64,000 nt of DNA from Pseudothermotoga_B sp051235805. Its GTDB lineage: Bacteria > Thermotogota > Thermotogae > Thermotogales > DSM-5069. A program made the translations under genes and the position numbers. Numbering within the stretch: position 1 is the first letter of the stretch; every line of letters begins with the position of its first letter. The DNA is taken from positions 1,922,001-1,986,000 of the forward strand of contig NZ_JBPNXV010000001.1 of assembly GCF_051235805.1 (NCBI RefSeq), in the 5' to 3' direction. Positions 15,741 to 24,558 of this stretch are shown in pieces. Below the pieces are notes generated by a model. It saw only the letters and a list, made by a program, of their open reading frames with translations, searched no databases and was not told the DNA's origin.

Positions 15741-17675
15741 ATGAGGATAATCGTCTTGTTTCTTTGTATTCTTACGATCACGATTTTGGCAGAGTCTTTG
15801 CTTGTTCTAACCAGCAACAGCCTTGAGTTGTATGATATCTCGATACCCCTTGTCCCAACAAGAATAGCAGTTACAGAAACTACTGCTCCTTTGAAGGCAT
15901 TGTACGAGTCAGAAAGGATATACGTCCTTTGTGAATCACAGATAGAACTATACGATTCCTCTTTGAACAGAATCTCGGCCACCAAGCTCACTGAAAAGTT
16001 TTCTGACGCTTTGCTCATCGACGAATTGTATCTGTTCTCGGATTACAAACTCTCAGTCTACAGCAAAACTCTTCTGCCTCTCCGCAATTACACATTTGCA
16101 GAGAAAGCCATGAAGGTCGACGCACATGGTAGCAACATACTAATACTGCATTCATCGGGAAAGATTGTCTGCTATACAAAATCAATGAATAAACTGTGGG
16201 ATTTGTCCGGTCCAGACCCATTTTTGGGAATGCAAACCATAGAGGACAGTCTCTTTGTCTGGACAAAGAATAGATTCTACATGTTCAAGATGAACGAAGG
16301 CTATCCTGTTTACGAAAAAGAAGGCAATTTTACTGGCAATTTTATTCAAGTGATCAGAGTTAGAGATAGCTTGGTTTTGCTTGATTCTAACGGTGTATTG
16401 AGGTTAGTTCCATTGCAAGGCTTCAAGATTGTGGAAACCATAAGTGTTAACGCCAAATCAATGAGTGCCTATGGAGATTACATATACACAACCACAAAAG
16501 ATGGCAAGATAAGAGTTGTGAATGTTTTGTTCTCCTCAATGAAATTGCTGCACAGTTTTTCGACGAATGCTTTATTCTCGAGAACGATTCCCATCTCAAC
16601 AAAACCAAAAACAGTCGAACCAGAAAAACCTACACAGTTGCTTGTGGAACCTCCAAAGATTGAAAAGAAACAAATTGAGCTGATCTACGAGGCAAAGTTA
16701 CCGATGCCAGCAAATACCTCTTGTGTTGTCTCTAATAAAGATCTTTATTCAACATCGATGTATGGTGAATTGATCAATTTCAACACAGAAACAAAGAGAA
16801 GCTCTTCATCGAAGATCTCTTTCATCACCACAAGCGATCTTGCTTTGACGAATGACGGCACATTGATAATGGGCTCTTGGGACAAAAGCGTCTATATCGT
16901 AAGAAACAAGCCAGTAAAACTCAGAATAGGTTCAAATGTAAGTCTTGCCAGTTCGATAACACCTAAAGGATTTGTAGTCGCAGATGACGATGGAGTACTC
17001 TCACATTTCGATAATATTGGAAACGAAATTTGGAAATTCAGTTTGGGCAACTGGCTTGTCTGTCCTGCTGCAGTACATGAACATTTTGGAATTCTCACAC
17101 TCGATTGGCTAGGCATACTAAGACTGATCGATTTTTCCGGCAATTTGGTCTGGGCAACCTACTTAGAGTTCAGTAATCAAGGGGCCATCGCTTTATCTGA
17201 AGAAAAGGCCTTCGTGGTGAACAACGGTAAGCTTTACTGTATAGAACTCTCATCTGGTAAAGTACTGTGGACATTTTCACAAACAAGCTCTGTGGTGAAC
17301 CATGTTGTCTGCGACAACAAAATCGTTATGTGCTACTCTCAATCAGGAGAGTTGTATGCGCTTGATCACTCAGGAAAGTTGCTTTCCTCGAGAAAATTTG
17401 AGAACCTTTTCAGCATCATTCTGACCAAAAATTCTAGAGCACTTGTCTTCACACAGACAGAGGTTGCATTGATCGATCAGAATCTCAAAACACTCAGCAG
17501 TGAAAAATTGCCTTACCCTCCTACAGTACATCCAACGATGGCAGAAGATGGCACTGTCTATGTCATCTCGAATGACCGGCTGATACTCTACTCCGTCGAC
17601 GACAAGCCGGCGACAGGATGGGCTATGTATTTGAAGGACCAATCACACAGCAGTCTTTTATCGGTGAACCGCTGA
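15741..17675 (+). CDS. Exported beta-propeller protein (PQQ-like repeats)
   Basis: The 644-residue precursor has a short signal peptide (MRIIVLFLCILTITILAES). Residues about 20-280 and 325-630 form two blocks of WD/PQQ-like blades, with repeats such as GELYALDHSGKLL, GKLYCIELSSGKVLWTF and GVLSHFDNIGNEIWKF. The blocks are joined by a proline- and lysine-rich linker (about 285-315). The second block has clearer PQQ-type blades ending in (V/I)LW or IWK. It probably binds or scaffolds something at the cell surface; no catalytic residues are identified. Its 3' end overlaps the convergent trkH-type gene by 18 nt. Confidence 0.75.
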   Translation: MRIIVLFLCILTITILAESLLVLTSNSLELYDISIPLVPTRIAVTETTAPLKALYESERIYVLCESQIELYDSSLNRISATKLTEKFSDALLIDELYLFSDYKLSVYSKTLLPLRNYTFAEKAMKVDAHGSNILILHSSGKIVCYTKSMNKLWDLSGPDPFLGMQTIEDSLFVWTKNRFYMFKMNEGYPVYEKEGNFTGNFIQVIRVRDSLVLLDSNGVLRLVPLQGFKIVETISVNAKSMSAYGDYIYTTTKDGKIRVVNVLFSSMKLLHSFSTNALFSRTIPISTKPKTVEPEKPTQLLVEPPKIEKKQIELIYEAKLPMPANTSCVVSNKDLYSTSMYGELINFNTETKRSSSSKISFITTSDLALTNDGTLIMGSWDKSVYIVRNKPVKLRIGSNVSLASSITPKGFVVADDDGVLSHFDNIGNEIWKFSLGNWLVCPAAVHEHFGILTLDWLGILRLIDFSGNLVWATYLEFSNQGAIALSEEKAFVVNNGKLYCIELSSGKVLWTFSQTSSVVNHVVCDNKIVMCYSQSGELYALDHSGKLLSSRKFENLFSIILTKNSRALVFTQTEVALIDQNLKTLSSEKLPYPPTVHPTMAEDGTVYVISNDRLILYSVDDKPATGWAMYLKDQSHSSLLSVNR

Positions 17676-19133
17676 CGAAAAATCTCTGAACACCTTGGCA
17701 AAAGCGTACAAGACTACGAGAAACTCGAGCCTACCGAGAAACATACCTGTGATTAACGTCCAAAGAGCTCCATCTGGCATCGAGTAATTAGTCACACCAA
17801 CTGAAAGACCGACACCAGCAACTGCAGAAGCAAACTCAAAGATCGACTCAGATAACCCATAGCCACAAAGTAGTAAGACAACAACACCAACAATAAAAGA
17901 AAGGATATAAAGTCCTGAAACAAGAAAGGCTTCTCTAATGAGCGAATCATCGAGATATCTCTTGTTGTTACCTTTCCATATTTCAACTTGTACCACAGCA
18001 CTTCTGGGCAGGAGAAATCTTCTAACAGAAAACAGAAGTGCTTTGCCCATCACAGTCAGTCGATACTGCTTTATACCACCCGAGGTTGAGTCCATACAAC
18101 CACCCATCAACATCAAAACAGAAAGGATGAATATGCCAAGGGGAAAGCTAATCCATTTTCGAAGGTCTGACGTTGAAAATCCTGTACCCGTTAAAGCAGA
18201 TACAACTTGGAAAAGTGCTTGTCTCATCCCACTATGAACGGTTGGAAATATCTTTCCTACACCAGCTGAGGAAAGTATTACAACAGAAACCGCTGTCAGT
18301 AAAAACATCTGTTTTGGTTCAGGATTTTTTCTCAACGCCTGCCAATTTCTCTGCCAAAAGGCATAGTGAATTCCAAATCCAGTCGCTCCAAGCCACATCA
18401 AGACTATGCTCACAAGCTCAACGGAGAAGTTGTTGTAAAAGCCTATGCTACTGTTCTTCGTGGAAAAGCCCCCTGTTGCAAGTGCTGTAAGAGAATGGTT
18501 GAAGGCATCGAATAGATTCATACCAGCGGCTCTCAAAGCTATTGCGCCGACAAGAGCATAAGCCACGTAAACTATTAGGATAGTCCTTGCTGAATATCTG
18601 ATGTTTGGTGCTATGTTGTCAACCCTGCCTTCAGCCTGATACAAACCAAGGCCCGTTGGACCGATTACCGCTCCCATGACTATTATCGCAAAGCCTGCAC
18701 CACCCAAGAATTGTGTAAGACTTCGCCAGACGAGTATTGTTTTAGGTACTATCTCAACATCTGAAATGACAGTCAACCCTGTAGTAGTCCACCCACTTGT
18801 AGACTCGAATATCGCGCGTGAGAAACCGAGAACTCGTAAGAAGACATACGGTAACGACGAAAGAAAAATGATCAAAAGCCACGAAAACAACACTATTACT
18901 GCTCCTTCTTTCGAGGTGATCACTTCCATGGTTGCGAAACGGCACTTGATACAGAACAATCGCGAAAGCAATAAGGAAAGACCAGAAACTATGAGAAATG
19001 CAGGAACAGCGGAGAGTTCTCGGTAGATCAAAGAAAACGGCAAAGGAATCAGGAATATGAAAGAGAAGAGCATCAAAAGACTACTCATCACCTTAAAGAC
19101 TGTTGCGTAGCTTGTTCGAAGATGCGAAAACAT
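17658..19133 (-). CDS. Potassium uptake channel subunit, TrkH/KtrB family
   Basis: ATG at 19133 lies 8 nt after GGTGGG and gives 491 residues. The protein repeats the membrane-pore-membrane unit with filter-like segments: STSGWTTTGLTV, ALATGGFSTKNS, SALTGTGFSTSD and SAVAGVGLSVGV. Each has the single glycine typical of TrkH/KtrB selectivity filters. It is immediately downstream of two TrkA-type regulatory genes and together they form a potassium importer. No ATPase gene is attached. Confidence 0.92.
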   Translation of the reverse strand: MFSHLRTSYATVFKVMSSLLMLFSFIFLIPLPFSLIYRELSAVPAFLIVSGLSLLLSRLFCIKCRFATMEVITSKEGAVIVLFSWLLIIFLSSLPYVFLRVLGFSRAIFESTSGWTTTGLTVISDVEIVPKTILVWRSLTQFLGGAGFAIIVMGAVIGPTGLGLYQAEGRVDNIAPNIRYSARTILIVYVAYALVGAIALRAAGMNLFDAFNHSLTALATGGFSTKNSSIGFYNNFSVELVSIVLMWLGATGFGIHYAFWQRNWQALRKNPEPKQMFLLTAVSVVILSSAGVGKIFPTVHSGMRQALFQVVSALTGTGFSTSDLRKWISFPLGIFILSVLMLMGGCMDSTSGGIKQYRLTVMGKALLFSVRRFLLPRSAVVQVEIWKGNNKRYLDDSLIREAFLVSGLYILSFIVGVVVLLLCGYGLSESIFEFASAVAGVGLSVGVTNYSMPDGALWTLITGMFLGRLEFLVVLYAFAKVFRDFSSAVHR

Positions 19134-19134
19134 T

Positions 19135-19794
19135 TCATTCACCCACCAAGCTTCTGATCACCTGCGTTTGGACATTTGGTTCGCAGATGATAAAAACACG
19201 ATCCTTTGGCAACAGCTCTGTCTCTCCTCTCGGAATCACAACATTGTTTTGGCGCAATATCCCACCGATGATACATTCGTTAGGGAGGTTTATCTCTTTG
19301 AGCTTTTTGCCAATAGAGGGAGAACTATCAGGTATCTCCAGTTTCAGAAAAACTAATTTCCCCTCTTCGACCGGGAAAAACTCCTCCATTTCTTCAACGA
19401 GCAGAAGACCTTGTATCGTTTGACTGAGCAGAGAAGTCGGGCTGACGGCAACCCGCACACCGAGTCTGTTGAAGATCTCTATGTTTTCTGGATCATTGAC
19501 GAGTGTGACAATCCTCTCAATACCGTAGTATCTTTTTATCATCTGAGAGATTATCAAACTATCGCGATCGGTGTTTGTCAGTATGACAACAATATCATCC
19601 CGGGAAAACTCAATCTGATCGAGTATGTTCTTTCTGCTGCCGTCTCCGTTGATTATCACTGCGGAGAGTTTTTTTGCTAACTCTTGACACACCTGCGGAT
19701 CTTTGTTAACAATATAAACATGATAGCCCTTTGAAATCATAGATCGTGCCAAATGATAGGCAATACGATACCCACCTATTATCACTATCTTCAA
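19135..19794 (-). CDS. TrkA-type potassium transport regulator, RCK_N + RCK_C
   Basis: The start is a TTG that overlaps the stop of the previous TrkA gene (TTGA), with GGGGG 6 nt upstream. The 219 residues contain an N-terminal nucleotide-binding Rossmann domain (1-130) and a C-terminal TrkA_C domain (about 135-219). The dinucleotide loop reads GGYRIAYHLA, which lacks the usual GxGxxG spacing, so its nucleotide preference may differ from its neighbour. It gates the TrkH-type channel encoded just downstream. Confidence 0.88.
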   Translation of the reverse strand: MKIVIIGGYRIAYHLARSMISKGYHVYIVNKDPQVCQELAKKLSAVIINGDGSRKNILDQIEFSRDDIVVILTNTDRDSLIISQMIKRYYGIERIVTLVNDPENIEIFNRLGVRVAVSPTSLLSQTIQGLLLVEEMEEFFPVEEGKLVFLKLEIPDSSPSIGKKLKEINLPNECIIGGILRQNNVVIPRGETELLPKDRVFIICEPNVQTQVIRSLVGE

Positions 19795-20222
19795 CTCTGT
19801 CCCCCCGTCTCGACCTCTTCTATGATCTTGTTGGCAACAAGAGCTGTTGGTGAAACCACTTTTATGTCAAATTCTTTGAATATCTCTTCATTATCAGGAT
19901 CATTCACCCTTGCAATGACCTCTTTGACACCAAAATACTGTTTTGCAACCGTTGATATCATAAAATTCGTGTTGTCATCGCCGGTCAATGCCAGGACCAC
20001 ATCTGCTCTTTCGATCTTTGCTTCTTTCAGATGAACGATCTCTGTTGCATCGCCTAAGACTTTAAACCCGGTGAACTCCTCTGAAAGATTGTCAAAAGCC
20101 ATCTCTCTGTTGTCTATCACAACAACATTGTTACCGGTGGCAGACATATGAGAAGCCACTATAGAACCTATTCTTCCACAACCAACGATTATCGTGTACA
20201 GACCTTCAGTCCGCTTTCTCAT
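19791..20222 (-). CDS. TrkA-type potassium transport regulator, RCK_N only
   Basis: The ATG at 20222 has AGGGAG 10 nt upstream and overlaps the end of the response-regulator gene. The 143-residue protein is a single Rossmann domain with a canonical GCGRIGSIVASHMSA loop and IARVNDPDNEEIFKEFDI, the RCK signature. It lacks the TrkA_C domain that its neighbour carries. The two proteins may form a hetero-octameric ring on the channel, one half canonical and one half degenerate. Confidence 0.88.
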   Translation of the reverse strand: MRKRTEGLYTIIVGCGRIGSIVASHMSATGNNVVVIDNREMAFDNLSEEFTGFKVLGDATEIVHLKEAKIERADVVLALTGDDNTNFMISTVAKQYFGVKEVIARVNDPDNEEIFKEFDIKVVSPTALVANKIIEEVETGGQS

Positions 20223-20820
20223 AGCGTTGAAGCTCCCTGAGTGCTTTCTTGTGATCTGGATCCAAGACAAGCGCCGCTTTTAGATGCTTCAAAGCGAGCA
20301 CGGGGTTGCCAAGTTTTTCCATAACCATAGCATAGATGAAGTGTGCATCAGCAGATGGATTGATTGCGAACAATTGTCTCGCCATACGTTCCGCGACGTC
20401 AGACCTATCTTGATTCAGCTTTTCTTCGATCCTTCTTTCAAGTTTTTCAAAGGTGATTTCTTCTTGATTCAGGAGTTCTTCAACTTTTTTTACCAAATCT
20501 TGCGCAGGGAAAGGTTTTGACAGATAATCAGAAGCGCCACTTTTCATCGCCTCGACAACAGGTATGGCATTCGTGATTGCAGAAATTATCAAAATCGGCA
20601 TCTCACGTCCTTCTTGTTGCATCCTCTTGAGCAACTCAATGCCAGATATACCTGGTAATCTCAAATCCAGCGTCATTAGATCAAAAGATTGTCGACGCAT
20701 TTCTACAAGTGCTTCCTCAGCCGTTGCAACCGCTGTGACTGTGTGATTTCGTTCCTCAAGAATTCTCTTTATGAGACTCCTCACATTTCTTTCATCATCT
20801 ACCACGAGTATGTTTGCCAT
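20206..20820 (-). CDS. Response regulator receiver protein with C-terminal TPR-like region
   Basis: The 204-residue protein has a CheY-like receiver (residues 3-118) with the acidic pair VVDDE, phosphoacceptor Asp in MTLDLRLPG, and the YLSKPF lysine. After a charged coiled stretch it ends in one or two TPR-like helical hairpins (SADAHFIYAMVMEKLGNPVL, residues about 160-179, then ALVLDPDHKKAL). There is no DNA-binding domain, so it probably acts by protein contact. It is the first gene of the potassium operon. No histidine kinase gene is nearby. Confidence 0.88.
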   Translation of the reverse strand: MANILVVDDERNVRSLIKRILEERNHTVTAVATAEEALVEMRRQSFDLMTLDLRLPGISGIELLKRMQQEGREMPILIISAITNAIPVVEAMKSGASDYLSKPFPAQDLVKKVEELLNQEEITFEKLERRIEEKLNQDRSDVAERMARQLFAINPSADAHFIYAMVMEKLGNPVLALKHLKAALVLDPDHKKALRELQRYEKAD

Positions 20821-20944
20821 AGGAAGATCACCATAAACTCAAGTTTACCACAGATAGATTTCAGAGAGAAAACATCTGAAAATATATATAACTCATCGGT
20901 TGAATCACCATTTGATGATCGACATCAACAGCAATAGTATAATT

Positions 20945-20958
20945 ATTATCGACACAAT
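20945..20958 (+). promoter_or_regulatory. Candidate GntR operator upstream of the regulator gene
   Basis: ATTATCGACACAAT lies 28 nt before the GntR start, just after a TATAAT at 20938-20943. Its left half ATTATCGA is identical to the left half of the perfect palindrome before the cyclase gene at 21782, suggesting the same protein binds both. Confidence 0.45.
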
Positions 20959-20985
20959 ACAATCATGTGATGGAGGGAATGAAAA

Positions 20986-21684
20986 GTGGAGACATATCAA
21001 AGACCACTCAAGATTTCACAGAGTGTAGCGCAAAAACTGAAAGACGAGATCATAAAAGGCGTCTATGCTCCGGGCCAAAGGATCAAGATCTTAGATATAG
21101 CGAAACGATTCGGAGTAAGCCAAACTTCGGTGAGAGAAGCACTCAAGGTGTTGGAGAAGTCTGACCTTGTTACTGAACTACCACACAAGGGATACATTGT
21201 GACACAGCTCAATCTCTCAGAGCTATTGGACATTTGGAAGATCAAAGAAAGACTTTGGGCATTGGCATTCGCTTGGTTTGCGGAGCGAGCAACGGATGAA
21301 CAGATTAAAAAGGCAAAATCCTGTGTGAAGGAGTTTCGAGATGCGTATCTGGAGAACGACATCGACAAGGCTTTTGAAGCAAACTTCGCTCTAACAGATG
21401 TGGTACTCGAGGGATGTGGTTCGAAGAAGTTGGCATCTTTACTCGACTCAACGGAAGATCAAGCAAAAAGATATAGATATCTGAGCCTTATATATGACGA
21501 CAATCTGAGAATATCATCACAGTACTTCACCGAAATTGCATACGCTTTAGAAGCTAGAAATGCGCAAAAGTCAGCAGATTTGATAACGGAATACATCCAA
21601 TTCAGTGCCAAGGTAATCAAAGAGCGTTATCATGATATGGTATCGAGGTATAAAGAAAAACCTCGAAAAAGTAAAACAGAATAA
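20986..21684 (+). CDS. GntR-family regulator with FCD ligand domain (FadR subfamily)
   Basis: GTG at 20986 follows GGAGGG by 8 nt. The 232-residue protein has a winged helix-turn-helix at residues about 10-70 (ISQSVAQKLKDEIIKGVYAP, then LDIAKRFGVSQTSVREALKV, both typical). Next comes an all-helical FCD domain with metal/ligand-type residues Asp and His fewer than usual. FadR-type regulators usually sense carboxylic acids. It is transcribed toward the cyclase, symporter and aldolase-family genes and probably controls them. Confidence 0.9.
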   Translation: METYQRPLKISQSVAQKLKDEIIKGVYAPGQRIKILDIAKRFGVSQTSVREALKVLEKSDLVTELPHKGYIVTQLNLSELLDIWKIKERLWALAFAWFAERATDEQIKKAKSCVKEFRDAYLENDIDKAFEANFALTDVVLEGCGSKKLASLLDSTEDQAKRYRYLSLIYDDNLRISSQYFTEIAYALEARNAQKSADLITEYIQFSAKVIKERYHDMVSRYKEKPRKSKTE

Positions 21685-21749
21685 GATAGAAGCACTTTTT
21701 TGAAATTTCTACCCACATTTCGTTCGACTTTTCCACAATTTGCTGATTT

Positions 21750-21793
21750 TTGGTTCTTGTTTTTCATTTGAGCTATTATGTATTATCGATAAT
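21750..21793 (+). promoter_or_regulatory. Promoter with perfect palindrome before the cyclase gene
   Basis: TTGGTT at 21750 and TATTAT at 21774 are 18 nt apart. ATTATCGATAAT, a perfect 12-bp palindrome, follows at 21782-21793, where a repressor would cover the transcription start. The motif half-site recurs before the GntR gene. Confidence 0.5.
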
Positions 21794-21814
21794 CGAGAAG
21801 AGGGGGTGATCTCT

Positions 21815-22585
21815 TTGGGCATGAAGTTAATTGATCTCAGTGAGACAATCGTACCAAACTCACCTTCTGAACCCTGGCCGGCCAAAGTAACTTATTTAGA
21901 CCACAGAGCAGGGACACAGGAGATGAGAGAACGCTTCGGTGTGGATCCAAAGGACTTGGTTTTTTCTGGTGGATTGGGTTGGTCTTATGAATTCATCGAT
22001 GCTATGACTCATACCGGTACGCACCTGGATGCACCATGGCATTTTCATCCAATAGTTGAAGGAAAACTCGCCAAAACAATTGATGAAGTGCCTCTTGAAT
22101 GGTGTTATTCTGATGGCGTAGTACTCGACATGCGCCACAAAAACTTTGGTGAATTCATCACCGTTGAAGATTTGAAAGTGGAACTCGAAAGAATTCGTTA
22201 TTCAATCAAACCACTCGATATCGTTCTGATAATGACAGGTGCAGACAAAAGAATGGGAACAAAGGAATATTTTCTACAGCCAGGGATGAGTCGTGAAGCA
22301 ACACTTTGGCTGTTAGAACAAGGAGTCAAGATAACTGGCATCGATGCTTACACTTGGGATCGACCCTTCATGAACATGTCTAAGGACTATCAACAAACAA
22401 AGGATGGTTCATACATATGGCCAGCTCACTTTGCAGCAATTGAAAAGGAATATTGTCACATCGAAAAATTGGCTAACCTCGATAAGATCCCCAAACCTTT
22501 TGGATTCAAGGTAGCAGTATTTCCAGTAAAAATATTCAAAGCCAGTGCGGGATGGGTAAGGGCAGTCGCAATTGTTGAAGAGTAG
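21815..22585 (+). CDS. Metal-dependent cyclase-family hydrolase (KynB-like)
   Basis: The TTG at 21815 lies 8 nt after GGGGG of a near-perfect GGGGGTGATC ribosome site; an ATG two codons later is the alternative. The 256-residue product carries the cyclase motif HTGTHLDAPWHF, whose His and Asp residues bind metal in arylformamidase KynB and relatives. It also has ITGIDAYTWDRP. The family hydrolyses cyclic amides, lactones or formyl groups. No tryptophan genes are near, so kynurenine chemistry is unlikely. In this operon it probably processes the compound imported by the symporter. Confidence 0.8.
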   Translation: MGMKLIDLSETIVPNSPSEPWPAKVTYLDHRAGTQEMRERFGVDPKDLVFSGGLGWSYEFIDAMTHTGTHLDAPWHFHPIVEGKLAKTIDEVPLEWCYSDGVVLDMRHKNFGEFITVEDLKVELERIRYSIKPLDIVLIMTGADKRMGTKEYFLQPGMSREATLWLLEQGVKITGIDAYTWDRPFMNMSKDYQQTKDGSYIWPAHFAAIEKEYCHIEKLANLDKIPKPFGFKVAVFPVKIFKASAGWVRAVAIVEE

Positions 22586-22602
22586 GAAAAGGAGGGTGGA
22601 AA

Positions 22603-24558
22603 ATGGGTACTGTGGCAATCTTTACCGTTTTCTTTGCAATCTTCGGCTTTGTGATGATCCTTGTTGGGTGGATCACAAGAAAGTGGATAGGTAGAAGCAC
22701 GGACTATCTGGTGGCAGGAAGGCAGATAAACCTGATTGTGAATATTTTGGGAGTTGCAGCCATTGGTTATGCCGGAACCACGCTAACTTTGGCACCAGCT
22801 TTCACATTGATGGGTGGTTTGACGAAGAGTATCTTTATGCTTGGCGTTGCTTACTCACTAACTGGGATTATCTCTTACGCACTCTTGATAGCACCAGCCG
22901 CGAGAAGAACGGGAGCGCACACTCTTCCGGAATGGCTCGAAATGAGATTTGACAAGAGAGTCAGATTTGTGATCACACTTGTAACAGTAGTTGCAATGCT
23001 TGGTATAACTGCCAATAACATTCTATCTATGGCAACGATTATTTCAGGATTCACCAAATGGTCTATACCCTCAACCATACTCTTAGTTTTCTTGATTTTC
23101 CTCTTCTTTACAATCCTTGGAGGTATGTGGGCAGTAACACTCACTGATTTCATACAAGGCGTTCTGTGCACAGTTGCGATCCCAACACTGATAATCTTCT
23201 TGTTAGTGAAATACGGAGGAATGAGCTTTTTGACTCAGAATTGGCCTGGCGGTAATGTCTGGACAACTGGTATATCCGGTAAGACCTTTCCCTGGTTTTC
23301 AATGTTCTACCCAAGTGTCTTAGTAGCTTTCTTCCTGTATGGCATGGCACTTGTGTGGGGGTCGAACAGCTACTGGATAAGGGTTAGCTCTGTGAGAAGT
23401 GAAAGAGTTGCAAAACTCTCATACTTGTGGGCTGCGGTAATACTTTTCTTGGCTAATGGATTCATGTATCCCTTGTTGGGTGCTTATGTTGGCTCCGCGC
23501 ATCCAGAAATGTTTGCCCCAAAGGGAACTGCTGCACCAGCAGCCGCGTTTGGTATTTTCCTGAGGGAAACTCCAGCTGCGCTGGCTGCCTACTTCTTGCT
23601 GACAACGGTGGCTGCTTCAGTTTCAACAGCCACGACATACTACATGGCGGGAAGCTCTGTTATCGTGAGAGATATATACCAAAGATTCTTCAAACCAAAC
23701 GCAAAGCCAGAGCAACTCGTAAAACCCTCGATGATAGTCAATGCTCTTTTCGGTGTAACTGCTTTGATTCTGTGCTTTTTCCCTGGAGGTCCTGTGTACC
23801 TGTTTGCCTTCGCAACCGCTTGGCTTGCTCCGACGGCTGTCATGGTTATCCTGGGGCTCTACACAAGGAAATTCTCCAGCACAGGAGCTTTCGTAGGAGG
23901 ACTAACAGGACTAATCTTTATGTCTATCTGGACCCTACTCGATTTGACCAAGATATACCCACTCACCACCAAGTTTGGGCACATGGTTATTCCTGGAGTC
24001 GTAGTTTCAGTCGTCTCAGCTCTGATCGCGAACTTCTTTGGTAAATCAAAATACGATTTTGTGGTGCAAAAAAGATCTAAACTCAGTGAAGAAGAAATCA
24101 CTGTGCTGGACATAATCAGAAAAGGTTACAACACGATGGCAGAAATAACAGATCTTTTGGACATTGATTCTTTCAAAACAGCTGATTTAATCCTGTCTCT
24201 TGAAAAGGCAGGTGCAATCGAGAGATTGTCAAACCGTGGTTCTGGTTTCTACATGTTCAAAATCACTGATTTCGGCAAAACACTTCCAACAAAGATATCC
24301 AAGGACGAAGTTTTTGAAGGCATCGATAAAACAAGTATTAAAGTACTCGAACACATAAGTGGAAAGGGGCAGATTCTCTCCGATGATATTTCAAAAGAAA
24401 CTGGATTGAACACGATGGCTTTGGCGACTGTTGTGAGTTCACTTGCGAGAAGGGGTTACATCAAGGAAGGGGGAATATGGAGGAGAACAGTTGGTATTAC
24501 TGAAAAGGGTTCCCAGTTGCTTTCAAAGTACAAGGAGATGGTCAAACATGGAATTTGA
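22603..24558 (+). CDS. Sodium:solute symporter with C-terminal winged-helix-like tail
   Basis: GGAGGG precedes the ATG. Residues 1-480 are a sodium:solute symporter with about 13 membrane helices and family motifs such as GYAGTTLTLAPAF and a central WGSNSYWIRV. Beyond residue about 490 the protein is soluble. Two successive winged-helix-like units follow: EITVLDIIRKGYNTMAEITD to GSGFYMFKITDFGKTL, and SIKVLEHISGKGQILSDDIS to RRTVGITEKGSQLL. The second resembles MarR/ArsR-like wHTH. Such a tail is unusual for this family; ordinary members are about 480-530 residues. It could sense substrate flux or bind nucleic acid at the membrane. Both are inference. Confidence 0.82.
   Translation: MGTVAIFTVFFAIFGFVMILVGWITRKWIGRSTDYLVAGRQINLIVNILGVAAIGYAGTTLTLAPAFTLMGGLTKSIFMLGVAYSLTGIISYALLIAPAARRTGAHTLPEWLEMRFDKRVRFVITLVTVVAMLGITANNILSMATIISGFTKWSIPSTILLVFLIFLFFTILGGMWAVTLTDFIQGVLCTVAIPTLIIFLLVKYGGMSFLTQNWPGGNVWTTGISGKTFPWFSMFYPSVLVAFFLYGMALVWGSNSYWIRVSSVRSERVAKLSYLWAAVILFLANGFMYPLLGAYVGSAHPEMFAPKGTAAPAAAFGIFLRETPAALAAYFLLTTVAASVSTATTYYMAGSSVIVRDIYQRFFKPNAKPEQLVKPSMIVNALFGVTALILCFFPGGPVYLFAFATAWLAPTAVMVILGLYTRKFSSTGAFVGGLTGLIFMSIWTLLDLTKIYPLTTKFGHMVIPGVVVSVVSALIANFFGKSKYDFVVQKRSKLSEEEITVLDIIRKGYNTMAEITDLLDIDSFKTADLILSLEKAGAIERLSNRGSGFYMFKITDFGKTLPTKISKDEVFEGIDKTSIKVLEHISGKGQILSDDISKETGLNTMALATVVSSLARRGYIKEGGIWRRTVGITEKGSQLLSKYKEMVKHGI

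Noticed and set aside
20404..20820. Possible DNA-binding response regulator
   Set aside because: After the receiver domain the sequence is charged and helical with TPR-like hairpins; no winged helix or other DNA-binding motif is visible.
24443..24547. Upstream extension of the DRE-TIM enzyme into the symporter gene
   Set aside because: The extension is the symporter's coding sequence in another frame; the ATG at 24548 has its own ribosome site.
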